Assembly (NCBI GenBank): GCA_004802725.1
Contig: SGPM01000350.1
Span: 1 to 28,138 of the forward strand
From: Antrodiella citrinella
Taxonomy: Eukaryota; Basidiomycota; Agaricomycetes; Polyporales; Steccherinaceae
DNA: 28,138 nucleotides
Reading direction: 5' to 3'
Shown here: piece after piece, positions 18,102 to 27,519 of the stretch
How positions within the stretch are numbered: the stretch's first letter is position 1
Layout: the number at the start of each line of letters is the position of its first letter
The notes under the pieces: model-generated
Databases searched by the model: none
The model's input: the letters and a program-made list of their open reading frames with translations, nothing else
What the model was told of the DNA's origin: nothing
Translations under genes and position numbers: made by a program

Positions 18102-18421
18102 GACGGACTGGATATGATCTTGAGCTGACCCGTTGGATGCGCGCACACACTATGTAGTTTTGGACATATGCCTTTGTGTACCGTAATGGAGATTCTGCAT
18201 TAATCTTGGAGGATACCTATGTTTTAATCTCTCTCCTCATACGTGTCACGCGTCACGGGCTACTCAACTGCCGCGCTGTGATTGGCTGGGGTGAGGTGTC
18301 TCCGTGTTGACCCGGGGTGTGACTGTGACCGTGCTCGCTGGAAAAGAGAAGGCGGCGAAAGACGTCTTGAACACTCTTGAACACTCTCTTCGTCGTCGTC
18401 CTCGACGTTCTGCAACGCAAA
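18102..18421. promoter_or_regulatory. CYT1 upstream region
   Basis: 320 bases between the CYSTM-like gene stop and the CYT1 start. A CCAAT box is listed separately. The CACGCGTCACGG stretch at 18247-18258 is CG-rich. No gene is present. Confidence 0.45.
18281..18285 (-). promoter_or_regulatory. CCAAT box upstream of CYT1
   Basis: ATTGG on the plus strand (context GTGATTGGCTGG) gives CCAAT in the good flanking context GCCAATCA on the minus strand, about 137 bases before the CYT1 ATG. CCAAT boxes bind the HAP complex; yeast CYT1 is under HAP2/3/4 control. Function is inferred. Confidence 0.45.
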
Positions 18422-19775
18422 ATGCTCTCAAGGCTCCCCGCGAGTTCTTTGCAGAGTCTTCGTCTCTCTGCAAATGCCCACTCTTCCTCCCTCTTGACCA
18501 CCACCGTCCGTAATGTTTCCGTGCGTCGATATGCTGTCGCCCCAAATTATACTCTGACCGTCCCCCTCCGTCTTGCAGCGCGTTCGATACGTTTCGTCGA
18601 ACTCGGGTGCTTCGTCGGGTGCCAAGGTATCTTCATGTGGCTCCTGCAGTGCGGTTCTCTCTGCTAAACAGCTTCTTACAGTCCTTCTTGGACTCCCGGG
18701 TGACCCTTGCTTCCGCAACTTTGTTTGCTGTAGGCTCCGTCGCGTGGTACACCCATCTCTATGGCTCTCTCCCATTCTTTGGTGAGGTCCACGCAAACTC
18801 CCCCGCCGAAGAGGGCCTCCACCCTCAGCCATACCCGTGGTCTCATAACGGCTTATTCGATTCGTTCGATCATGCCAGGTACGTATCCCTCACTTCCTTT
18901 TCGCGTCTTCCCTGGCTCATACTTCCCTATTTTTCAGCATTCGTCGTGGCTATCAGGTATACCGCGAAGTATGCGCTGCATGCCATTCCTTGGACCGTAT
19001 CGCCTGGCGCAACCTCGTCGGCGTCTCCCACACCGCAGATGAGGGCAAGGCTTTGGCTGAAGAGGTCGAGTACGAGGACGGCCCCAACGACCAGGGAGAG
19101 ATGTTCCAACGACCAGGAAAGCTGTCCGACTACATGCCTCCTCCGTACCCCAATGAGGAGGCGGCCCGTGCTGGTAACGGTGGTGCTCTTCCTCCCGACT
19201 TGAGCTTGATTGTCAAGGCGCGTCACGGTGGCCCTGTAAGTCGTGTTCCAGTTGCGTTTGTCTCTGTACAAATCCTTACTTGGTCTTTAGGACTACATCT
19301 TCTCACTTCTCACTGGCTATGTTGACCCCCCTGCCGGTTTCGAAATTCGTGAGGGTATGAACTACAACCCATATTTCCCCGGTAACGCCATCTCCATGGC
19401 CCGTGTCCTGTTCGATGGACTGGTAGAGTATGATGACGGTACGCCTTTTGCCTGACTCGCTACAATTATCATTTTAAACGCGTATTTTGTCATAGGTACC
19501 CCTGCTACGACCTCCCAGATGGCCAAGGATGTTACTACATTCTTGAACTGGGCATCTGAGCCTGAGCATGATGAGCGCAAGAAGGCTGGCCTGAAAGCCG
19601 TCATCTTGTTCTCTGCCTTGACTGCCATCTCGCTGTATATCAAGCGGTTCAAGTGGTCTGTCATCAAGTCAAGAAAGATCAGTACGTATCCCGTGTCATT
19701 CCCGTACCCCGCCCTGGCCGCTGATACTTGCTTTGCATAGTCTACAACCCTCCTGCAGACAAGACTCACCACTAA
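18422..19775 (+). CDS. CYT1: Cytochrome c1, heme protein of respiratory complex III
   Basis: Carries electrons from the Rieske iron-sulfur protein to cytochrome c in the bc1 complex, with its heme domain in the intermembrane space. Six or so exons with GT-AG introns give a protein of typical family length. The N-terminus [20 protein letters not shown] is an acid-free mitochondrial presequence; a hydrophobic sorting segment follows ([20 protein letters not shown]). The covalent heme site CAACH is present in [20 protein letters not shown]. Further conserved pieces are [33 protein letters not shown], the heme-ligand region [19 protein letters not shown] and [22 protein letters not shown]-terminal membrane anchor ([20 protein letters not shown]) ends in NPPADKTHH. 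The codon encoding Ser before IRRGY spans an intron. Start chosen for the presequence. Confidence 0.97.
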
Positions 19776-20075
19776 TAACGGGTAGAATGTCGTTTTCGCG
19801 TCTGCTGTGTGGATTTCTTCGTGCAGGGGAGAGTGCGTGTTGTTTGCTACCCAGATGAATCCGAGTAATAGACTATCTTACTCTCTGCTGCGCATCGTCA
19901 CCCTTTCATCTTCAACGAGTCGTCCGCGTTGTGTGAGAATTTACCTCTGAGTTTAGGACCAACCTCCGCATGTGGTCGGTCTACCGCTCTAGCTCTACGT
20001 TTCTGGCGCGCACCCGCTCGGCCATGTGAGGTACGACATCACACATGTCTACGAAATCACAATGCCTGATACGTG
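19776..20075. other. Intergenic region 3' of CYT1
   Basis: 300 bases follow the CYT1 stop up to the first copy of the dispersed repeat. It should include the CYT1 3' UTR. No gene or repeat was seen. Confidence 0.4.
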
Positions 20076-20764
20076 GGCCGGGGGCTGGTCAGGTATCATT
20101 CCGAACTTGACTCGATACTCCTCCGTCGTTCAAACTCACCGTGTTAGAGTCTTTTAGCGATTTATTATAGCTTTACAGATTCGACCTCAAGACACGCGCG
20201 CTCAAGACCACGGAAATTACCAGCTGGTTTGGTATGTATACTGTCAGCTTTATTTCCTTCTACCTCTGCGTCCATGTCTCTGGTTTCCTGTTTTCTTTCT
20301 CGTTTGGTTTTCATTTTTTTCTCGTCTTTTTTCTCAATTTCCTTTCTCTCTTTCTCGTTTCATTGTCTGGGTTCATCTTCTTTTCCGCTCTTCTCGTCTC
20401 TTTTCTGGCTCTGCCTCTAGGGGTGGTCCGGGGGTGACGTGCGGAGATGTGCGGGGGGCGTTCTGGACGAAATTCGACGGCCACGCCGGCGCCGCTGACC
20501 GGACTCCGTTCGTCTTTCCTCCTCTGTACGATGACCTGTGAGGCTGACGGCTCGGCGGTCATGGTACGAGTCCACCTCGCGGGTGTTAGGTGGGTCGGCG
20601 CCGTATTATGATCGTTGGAGTAGATGCTGAGGCCTTGGAGAGGGCTGCTCGTCAGCCACTTTCCAGCTGACGAGTAGCCCTCCCCTCCACAACATTTTTT
20701 GTCTGTGTCTTTCTACGTTGCGTAGAGGACGTGACGCTGTTGGTTCGCATTGATTACGTAATCC
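20076..20764 (+). repeat. Dispersed repeat, copy 1
   Basis: The run from GGCCGGGGGCTGGTCAGG to the palindrome GATTACGTAATC matches 25839-26540 in the same orientation over its whole length, with scattered substitutions and small indels. Shared blocks are the head (GGTATCATTCCGAACTTGAC), a T/C-rich centre, a G/C-rich block (GCCACGCCGGCGCCGCTGAC), CGTACGATG-like sequence followed by GAGGCTGACGGCTCGGCGGT, and the tail. It has no coding potential I accept. Copy 1 carries a 16-bp-stem hairpin (20641-20681) whose right arm copy 2 lacks. The class is unknown: non-autonomous element, SINE-like or LTR-derived. Orientation is nominal. Ends are set by loss of similarity and are accurate to about 10 bases. 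Confidence 0.8.
20641..20681. repeat. Hairpin inside repeat copy 1
   Basis: AGGGCTGCTCGTCAGC (20641-20656) pairs with GCTGACGAGTAGCCCT (20666-20681). The 16-bp stem has one G-T pair and a 9-base loop. Repeat copy 2 retains only the left arm (about 26424-26438). Confidence 0.75.
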
Positions 20765-20949
20765 AGGCAATGGACTTAGAACAAAACTGGCTCGTAGGCT
20801 AGTATTTCGTCAAGATTGGGACACGAGTGATTCAGAGATCAAAGGCCATGATATTTCAGCAACGAAAGACAATATTGAAAACGTGTACTATGAGACAGTA
20901 GCATAAACAGGACAAACAGGCATGTTATAAGACTAGGTGAACGAATGAG

Positions 20950-22700
20950 CGGCGACGAAGCGAGCAGTGAGACAATGGATGGCTACAACAGAACAACAGA
21001 TGACAGCAATGGAAAAGACCGTGAAACGAGAACGAAGTTAATAACGATAATGACAAAAGCAATGGTATGTGGTCCGAGAACAGATGGGAGATGGGAAAGC
21101 AGGTTGACTGCCAGCGAGTCTTGCAAGTGATACGAAGAACTTGAGGGCGATCTGATGACGGTTGTCCGAAGACGAAAAGCGGGTCCTACGCGTGTCCGAC
21201 TGAAAAAAAAACATGCACCATGGTGCTCTCGAGGTAATCCATCGAGGATGAACGTAACAAAAAGGCCACACGAATGTGGGTGAGAAATGGATGAAAGCTG
21301 CGCAGAGGCGATGAGAATATGGCCTCAAAGAATGGCTGAACACAAATGACACTTACTCGGACGGCGCGGTGAGAAGACTGTGCACGATATGCACAAGATG
21401 CGGCGGAGAGGTGGAGAGAGGATCGGCTTGCTAGGTGACGCGGCGAATGCTCGATAATGGGATCGGGTAGCTTGGCGCAGTAATAGAGAGGAGCCTGTGA
21501 CTGCATGTAAGTCAGATAGTCTCGGAGATGAAAAGAATGCATTTACTCAGAACGGAGTCGACTCTTGGCATGTCAAAAAGATAGCAGGTTGAAAACGTGC
21601 GAGTTGCGAGGAGGAAGCTTGGTATGGTGCGAGAGATAGGCACATGGCAGCGGCGAGTAGAGAGTGCGAAAGCGTGAGCGAAGTTTCATTGGGCAGTTGT
21701 AGATCTGCGAAGAATATTGAGCATCGAAACGAATGAATCAGGTACAGGATAGTTTGAACATACCTCGGTAACACTTAAGATGCGATATAGCTTGGTTCGT
21801 GGTGCGCTATCCAGTAGCGCGGGAGAGCTTCGGGTGCGGAGATCATTGGGAGATCAAGCATTTGGTAAGGACAGGAAGGATAAGATGATCGGGGATAGAC
21901 GGTTGTCGAAGGATCGTTGAGGGTTGAGGGTTGAGTCGTTGTCGAAAATGAGCGTCCTGCTAGAATGAAAATGAGTGGCGGGAGGGTACGGTTGTCGATA
22001 TGAGACGGCGTTGAAGGTGGTGTTCAGGAACGTTGGGAGTCAAGACAGTGGTGAAGCGAGGAAAGACCAGACTAGGTAAATAATGTAGGGATAGCTGTCA
22101 AGAAACTTATCAGCGACATGAATTGACGCTAACAGGTACGCAGCAAGACTTACGAATGATGATGAAAGGGAGACCGGGGCGAGGGAGTGTCTTGTGAATG
22201 AGTGTCAACTACAAATGTGCGAGATATTGATGACGGTCGTGAAGACGGACGGCATAAGGCGTAGTACTAGAGATCAAAAACGTCAGTCAGACGACAATAC
22301 ACGTACACAATGTTCTTAGGACTCACAAGTAAAGGCTGACTTTGTGCGAATCGGAAAGGAACGTGACGTAGTGTGGGTCGGAAGTTGGAGCGGTGATGAG
22401 AGATATTTGTTTTTGCCGTAGAGTGGTCGGAGGAGCGAGGAGTAGGCTCGGAGGAATCCGAGGAAGAGAATCCAGGAAGAGGCAGACGAAGAGAAACTGA
22501 AGGCATTCAGGGCGGTTTTGATATTTTCTTTGTTTTGTACTCGTGTTTCTAATATCGGAGTCGTCTCCATACGGTGATGGTAGACTGTGTGGATGAGATA
22601 AGAGGAGAGGCAGGCAGGAAGAGGAAGGGCAGACGAAAAGTAGGTTGAGCGGAAAAGGTGGAGGAAGGAAGACAGGAGAAGGTAGACGAATAGAACCCGG
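20950..22700 (-). ncRNA. Probable spliced minus-strand transcript without a convincing protein
   Basis: Five well-formed introns lie on the minus strand: 22326-22267 (GTGAGT...CTAG), 22153-22095 (GTAAGT...ACAG), 21763-21705 (GTATGT...GCAG), 21546-21501 (GTAAAT...GCAG) and 21356-21298 (GTAAGT...GCAG). They are 46-60 bases long, like the true introns elsewhere in the window. A minus-strand ATATAAAA box at about 22734-22741 lies upstream. After splicing, no long conserved frame appears; the only notable ORF is one of about 142 codons (21571-21038), and the leader carries several short ORFs. The sequence is pyrimidine-rich on this strand. It could be a long noncoding RNA, or an orphan protein gene with a long spliced leader. 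Both ends are estimates. Confidence 0.4.
21038..21571 (-). CDS. Tentative orphan ORF within the spliced minus-strand transcript
   Basis: ATG 21571 (MPRVDSVL) read through two introns (21546-21501 and 21356-21298) gives an open frame of about 142 residues to the TAA at 21038. It is rich in Ser, Arg, Phe and Cys, with no recognised domain. A second frame is also open over much of the same exons, because the strand is pyrimidine-rich and poor in stop codons, so openness alone is weak evidence. Listed because the splice sites are good. Confidence 0.2.
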
Positions 22701-22830
22701 AGGCATTGGATTTCGGTTTTGAGATTTTCTGCGTTTTATATTTGATTTTCTGTGATCGGAGCTGGAGATCCATGGGAAGTCGGAGAGGCAGTGGTAGACT
22801 GTGCGGATGAGATAAGAGGGGCCAGACCTG
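22465..22830. repeat. Diverged tandem duplication, unit about 200-215 bases
   Basis: The block TGGTAGACTGTGTGGATGAG at 22578 recurs as TGGTAGACTGTGCGGATGAG at 22792. GGCATT...CGGTTTTGA...ATTTTCT at about 22502 recurs at about 22702. AGACGAA-AGA near 22484 recurs near 22684. Spacing is 200-214 bases, so the two units differ by small indels. The duplication lies at the 5' side of the spliced minus-strand transcript. Confidence 0.65.
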
Positions 22831-23347
22831 GACGGGGAAGGGTAGACACGACGGTGAGACAATATTTGAGACGCAGGAGACTGAGGAGAATTGGTGTGAC
22901 GACCTAGAAGGATGAGACAGAAGAAAGTATGAGACTAGACGAGATGGTCGAGAGAGACGAAGAGGATCCAAGAGAAACCCAGAGGAAGAAACCCGAGAGA
23001 CGCAAGAGAAGACACCAAAGAACCCAGAGAAGATCGTACACTCCCACAAGTCAAGTAATTACGATAGATCATTCCGTCGAGACTAGTATACCCACTGTGG
23101 ACAAAGTGCCGTTTTCTACCTTGGATGACACGTCGATCACGAAAAGGATTGTCTCCAAATCCTTGTCGTTTCCCAGATTGGGGAACGCAAGTGTTACGGA
23201 AAAGTCCTGCGCCAAAGAATGGACAAATGAACTTGCGTAATCCACCCTGGGAAACAAGAAGATTATGGCGACAGTCCGTATCTTTATCCAAGCGTTATCC
23301 AAGCCGGAAAATGGCTGTCTGCACACAGCGGTAATACTGTGAGCAAG
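22831..23347. other. Purine-rich intergenic stretch
   Basis: The plus strand is strongly purine-rich to about 23030 (AGAGACGAAGAGGATCC-like runs). A plus frame at 22929-23240 (103 codons) and overlapping minus frames exist, but none shows a recognisable domain or splice support. It separates the stop of the acidic orphan gene (23348) from the spliced minus-strand transcript. Confidence 0.35.
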
Positions 23348-24651
23348 TCATGTAAGTTGAAGGATCTGGGATATCATGCTGAACGGCCTGAGGGCCTCAC
23401 GGATGAAAGCGTCGGCTTCGTCATCAGAGACCGGCGTACTGCTATCCTCGGTGAGCAGGGCTGCGAGCCAATCAGTGTCATCCGACGCAGAATCGTCGTC
23501 GTCGGTGTTTGTATCCAGCTCCGGGACTTCGGGGACTCGAGTCGGACTACGCGGGCGGTGGTTCTCGGTGTGCTCAGCGGGAGTGGCGGCTTGTCCAACG
23601 AGTGCAGTGAGATCCTTGATCGACATGTCCTTAGCAGCGAATGGTCGAGCAACGTCGTGCTGGTCTTGGGGACGATGGACGCGGCGACGACCAGCAGACT
23701 TGTCATAAGGCTGAGCACCGGCCCTGGTGCTAAAACGGACGACGGATGATGCCCGCTCGACGGGTGACGTATGCTGATTGTTGTTGCTCCAATTAATCGT
23801 CATCTCGGTTTCCGGACCGCGACAAAGACTAGTGTGGACAAGCGGAGGCACGAGCGGGTCAGAGAGAGAGAGAAGCGAGAGGGCGTTGGCAAGCTCGTCG
23901 ATGAGCGACAAGTCCTCAGATGCGTCGGTCGTGTAGTCTTCATCCATCTCGTTCTCATCATCTAGATCATCCTCAGTAGTCGCAATGTCTTCAATGTCGG
24001 CGTCAATGATAGAGAGTACATCGCGGTAGCTGGAGAGGCCGGGCGGGAATGCGAGAACATGATCTTCAATGTCGTCATTCACAGTGAGATTAGAAGACTG
24101 GTCTTCATCCACAATCATGTCGTACGGTGTCTCTGCCTCATCAACGTCCATGCACTCGAAGTCAACAGCGATAGGCTAAGCATTCTGTTAGTGGTCACAC
24201 TCGGGACTAGACAAGAGACAAGACGAACCGCGTGTGACACAAGATCAATGACTGCCGACGGGTTGCTCGGGTACGCCTTCTTCATCCATTTCCTGAACTT
24301 CAGCGGAAACGGGGTGATGTCCTTCGCGCATTCACCGAGCACAGTCGTGCTGGTCTTGCCGTTCTTGAGCAGTTGGAACTTGTATGGGGTCGCTTTCCAT
24401 CGGATGTCGACCTGCGCTGGTTTCTTACGTTCGAGTAGCGTACGTGTCACCGAGGCCCCCTGGGCTTTCAGCTTCTTGAGATGGTTCATGAGTTTCGACG
24501 TCGTCTTAGTTGTCGATGGCGGCGGTGACGGCAGTGATGTAGCAGGCTTTGGTGTGTGTTGAGGTGTGACAGACTCCGGTGTTGGCTCAGACGGCGGAGA
24601 GCTGAGGACCTTCGAGATGCGAGCTTGAAGACGACGAGAGAGCCGTGCCAT
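23348..24651 (-). CDS. Orphan two-exon protein, basic N-terminal half and acidic C-terminal half
   Basis: Two exons (24651-24229 and 24175-23348) with a 53-base intron, GTTCGT...TTAG, give 416 residues. The start ATG 24651 has an ideal ACCATGGC context. The N-terminus is basic (MARLSRRLQARISKVLSS), followed by a Pro/Thr/Ser linker. A compact middle segment (LMNHLKKLKAQGASVTRTLL; QVDIRWKATPYKFQLLKNGK; PFPLKFRKWMKKAYPSNPSA) looks folded. The second half is acidic and Ser-rich, with DDLDDENEMDEDYTTDASED and DTNTDDDDSASDDTDWLAAL, and an amphipathic LSLIDELANALSLLSL stretch. I recognise no family. It may be a lineage-specific regulatory or nuclear protein; that is inferred from composition only. 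A TATA box lies just upstream. Confidence 0.65.
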
Positions 24652-25387
24652 GGTCAATGTCTGACGAGGATACAGAGAGGGTATATATGCAAGATGATGG
24701 GTATTTGAGATGATTGAGATGGTATTTGCGAGGGGACGCTTGAGAGATGAATGTGGGAGGAAGTCAAGAGGTGAAGTTGAACCACGACACTTGCCTGAAC
24801 CGTTTCAACACGAACACGAACGCGTCCAGCTGAGTTTGAAATGAGCGCCCACGTGACGTTAAACAAAGCGCGCCACGCACGTGCTCGACGCGTCGCGCCG
24901 CAGCTCTGCAGAAGGCGCGACGTCGTTTCTTCTGCTGCTCTCTCTTTTCCTCTGGTGACTTATCTGTTTCTGTTCCGTTGTGACATTGAGCGCTGAGCAA
25001 TACAAATGATTCACGGCTTGAATCACGATCTGACCAATATTGAGGCAATTCATGGTCCTGCTGTGCGTCGCCGTCAGGTGCAGTGTCCACTGTCTATGCA
25101 TTCAAGGTATGTGGTTTTCATCTACATATGTTCAATATCTCAACAAACGCCTGCAGCACACAAGAGACTACACATTTTGCTTTGTTTGCAACGTGTGCGT
25201 GACATGATGAGTCAATGTAGCAGAAGCAGGCAATGCGATTGAAGTCAGCCGCACTAGCCAGCCACTGTCTGCATCATAGAAAAATCCCAGCTCTTACGTC
25301 CGCCTCTCTTTCTTCAATTGACTTCGCACTCCCACATACAGCATCTCAGCTCTTCAAAGTTCCCAACTTTCCACCCAGCCTACCAGC
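24652..25387. promoter_or_regulatory. Divergent upstream region of the orphan gene and the 59-codon ORF
   Basis: 736 bases. On the minus side it holds a TATATAT box at 24682-24688, only about 31-37 bases before ATG 24651, which implies a very short 5' leader if it is used. Two CACGTG hexamers lie at 24850-24855 and 24878-24883; the first is followed by an overlapping TGACGT. On the plus side a pyrimidine-rich run (about 25295-25385) precedes ATG 25388. No supported gene lies inside. Confidence 0.4.
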
Positions 25388-25567
25388 ATGCTCCAACGCA
25401 CCAAAGCCATTCGCCGCCGTGCGATCCCAAAACGCGTCGTGGTCGCTCTGGCGGTGGCCCAATCACGTCCCGACATCGTCTACCGATCCCTCCACCTCCT
25501 CCCCGTCCTCACCTACAAGACCCCTCCGCCTCCTCTCAAGCCCAAGCCGGTCTTGGACTATGCTTGA
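25388..25567 (+). CDS. Candidate 59-residue microprotein
   Basis: The ORF runs from ATG (CCAGCATGC context) to TGA at 25565-25567. It begins MLQRTKAIRRRAIPKRVVVA, a basic then hydrophobic start, continues LAVAQSRPDIVYRSLHLLPV, and ends in a Pro-rich tail (TPPPPLKPKPVLDYA). A pyrimidine-rich leader precedes it, as before other genes here. The Arg-rich, acid-free N-terminus could be a mitochondrial presequence. No family is recognised, and the ORF is short enough to be chance. It could also be the first exon of a longer gene, though I see no good donor before the stop. Confidence 0.35.
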   Translation: MLQRTKAIRRRAIPKRVVVALAVAQSRPDIVYRSLHLLPVLTYKTPPPPLKPKPVLDYA

Positions 25568-25838
25568 CACTTGCCTCGTTCCTCGCTCGCTCGCCGCCAT
25601 CTCCGACCACATTGTCTACAGAGGGCTCTGAGGCTGAGGCCAGTGTCCACTTTCTTTTCGTTGTCTCCACTAAACCCTCGTGTTCCCCCCGTTGGGACCG
25701 AGCGGGCATTTGCGCGCTGATCTATTTCTTCCACCTTCTTCCCTCTAGCTAGCGGCCGACCTTCGATGTGTGTGTGCGTGGTTCAAGCTCGAGGATACCG
25801 ATGGATTTGGGACTTTGGGACCTGGAGGACAAGTCACC

Positions 25839-26540
25839 GGCCGGGGGCTGGTCAGGTATCATTCCGAACTTGACTCGTTACGTCTCCGTCGTTCAGACTC
25901 ACCGTGTTAGACTCTTTTAGCGTTTTATTATAGCTTTTACAGATCGACCTCAAGACCCAACTCTCAACACACGCGCGCCAAGACCACGGAGTGAACTAGC
26001 TGGTTAGATATTGCATACTGTCAACTTCATTTCCCTCTGTTTCCTTCTACGTCTGCGTCCGTGTCTCCGGTTTCCTGTTCCCTGTCTCGCTCAGTTCTCT
26101 TTTCTTTCTCGTCTTTATTTCTTCCTTCATTGTCTGGGTTTATCTCCTTTTCTGTTCGTCTCGTCTCGTTCCGTGTTTCTGGTTCTGGCCCTGGGGATGG
26201 TCCGGGGGTGACGTGCGGAGACGTGCGGGGGCGTTCTGGACGAAAGTTAGCGGCCACGCCGGCGCCGCTGACCGGACTCCGTTCGTCTTTCCTCCTCTGT
26301 ACGATGGCCTGTGAGGCTGACGGCTCGGCGGTCATGGTACGAGTCCACCTCGCGGGCTGTATCCGTGGGGTGGGTCGGCGCCGTACTGTGATCGCTGGGC
26401 TTGATGCTGAGGCCTTGGGGTTTGGGCTGCTCGTCAGCCCTCCCTTCAACCTTATCTTTTCCTACCTTTCTTTGGGTACTGTGTTCCCACTTCGTGTGGT
26501 GGAGGACGCTGCCCTGTCCGATTGTGTTGATTACATAATC
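25839..26540 (+). repeat. Dispersed repeat, copy 2
   Basis: Same orientation and order of blocks as 20076-20764, from GGCCGGGGGCTGGTCAGG to GATTACATAATC, which is one base off the perfect palindrome of copy 1. It has a small extra block in the head (an ACCCAACTCTCAAC-like insertion near 25957) and lacks the right arm of the hairpin. It ends about 250 bases before the SET-domain gene and so may overlap that gene's promoter. Ends were judged by loss of similarity. Confidence 0.8.
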
Positions 26541-26789
26541 ATATCCCTGCAAGTTGAAGGACAGGAGATAAAACTATTAGGAACAATGCGACATCCACCG
26601 GCCCAGCCCAACCTGATCGTGGTCGCTGTAAGTATGGCTCGTCTTTCTCGTCTTTAGCGAACATAAGATTAGATGTAATCCCGTTAATTTGAAATCGTGA
26701 TAGTAAGTACCTTTCGCAGCTCCTGATCAGGACTGCTGATTCAATATTTCCATCCAGATTGTCGAACACCGTTATTCTGAGCTCAACAA

Positions 26790-27519
26790 ATGGACGACAT
26801 TGCGGTTAAACATGTTCCCTCTCATCCGCATCTTTTTACGGTGCAATTCAGAGAGGGCGCGTTCAATTCTTCCCTGAGAGCTGCTAAGGTGAGTACTAAA
26901 CGTCGGGACGAAATACGTACGGGTTCTGACAAGGGTGTCCGTACTTTCAGCCGTTCAAATTCGGTGAGGTGGTTGCACGTATCTCTGGGACAATGAGTCG
27001 AGTAAAATTATATGTGACTTTGCAATGCGGAAACCTCGATGAGCACTTGGTTTTGGATTCCGACCTCCGTTACAGTGAGATGCCCATGACTATCATTAAT
27101 AGGCACAAACCTAATGATCTTTTCGTGTTATAGCAAACCATTCGTGCGCACCTAACACTGTATTTGATATGAGCGCGCCCGACATGTCTGGATGGCACGT
27201 CCGAGCTATACAGGATATCGCGAAAGGAGACAGCAGTGAGTCAGCTGAGTCCTTCACGAGACTTGTATATTCACAAGATACCTCAGTCACCTTCTTCTAT
27301 CCGAGCAGTGAATGGGACATGGACCAGCCATTTGAATGTAGTTGCGGAGCCCAAGTGAGTGGCGTTGTAGAAGCAGGTATGGGGCACAACTAACTTCCGA
27401 TCGCTGCCTAGAATTGTCTCGGCGAGATCAGAGGAGCAAAATACCTGAATATAGATGAACTTCAAGCACGAGGTTTTATCAATCCTTCGATCCTGCAGTT
27501 GAAGGATTCAACGAACTAG
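26790..27519 (+). CDS. Small SET-domain protein
   Basis: Five exons with GT-AG introns give 166 residues. The N-terminal strand region leads to AAKPFKFGEVVARISG, the opening SET motif. The key catalytic/cofactor motif is NHSCAPN, after LVLDSDLRYT. A WHVRAIQDIAKGD strand and TFFYPSSEWDMDQPF follow, where the tyrosine of FFYP takes the place of the catalytic SET tyrosine. The post-SET cysteine motif is CSCGAQNCLG, followed by EIRGAKYL. SET proteins transfer methyl groups from S-adenosylmethionine to protein lysines. This one is very short between the opening motif and NHSC, as in a fungal group of minimal SET proteins. Its substrate is unknown. Start ATG 26790 gives a plausible complete N-terminus. 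Confidence 0.88.

Noticed and set aside
20076..20160. tRNA or tRNA-like gene at the head of the repeat
   Set aside because: A GTTCAAACT box is present, but the flanking bases do not form a T stem and no cloverleaf can be drawn.
22929..23240. 103-codon plus-strand frame, Arg/Glu/Lys-rich
   Set aside because: Its composition follows from the purine-rich tract. There is no start context, splice support or recognised domain.
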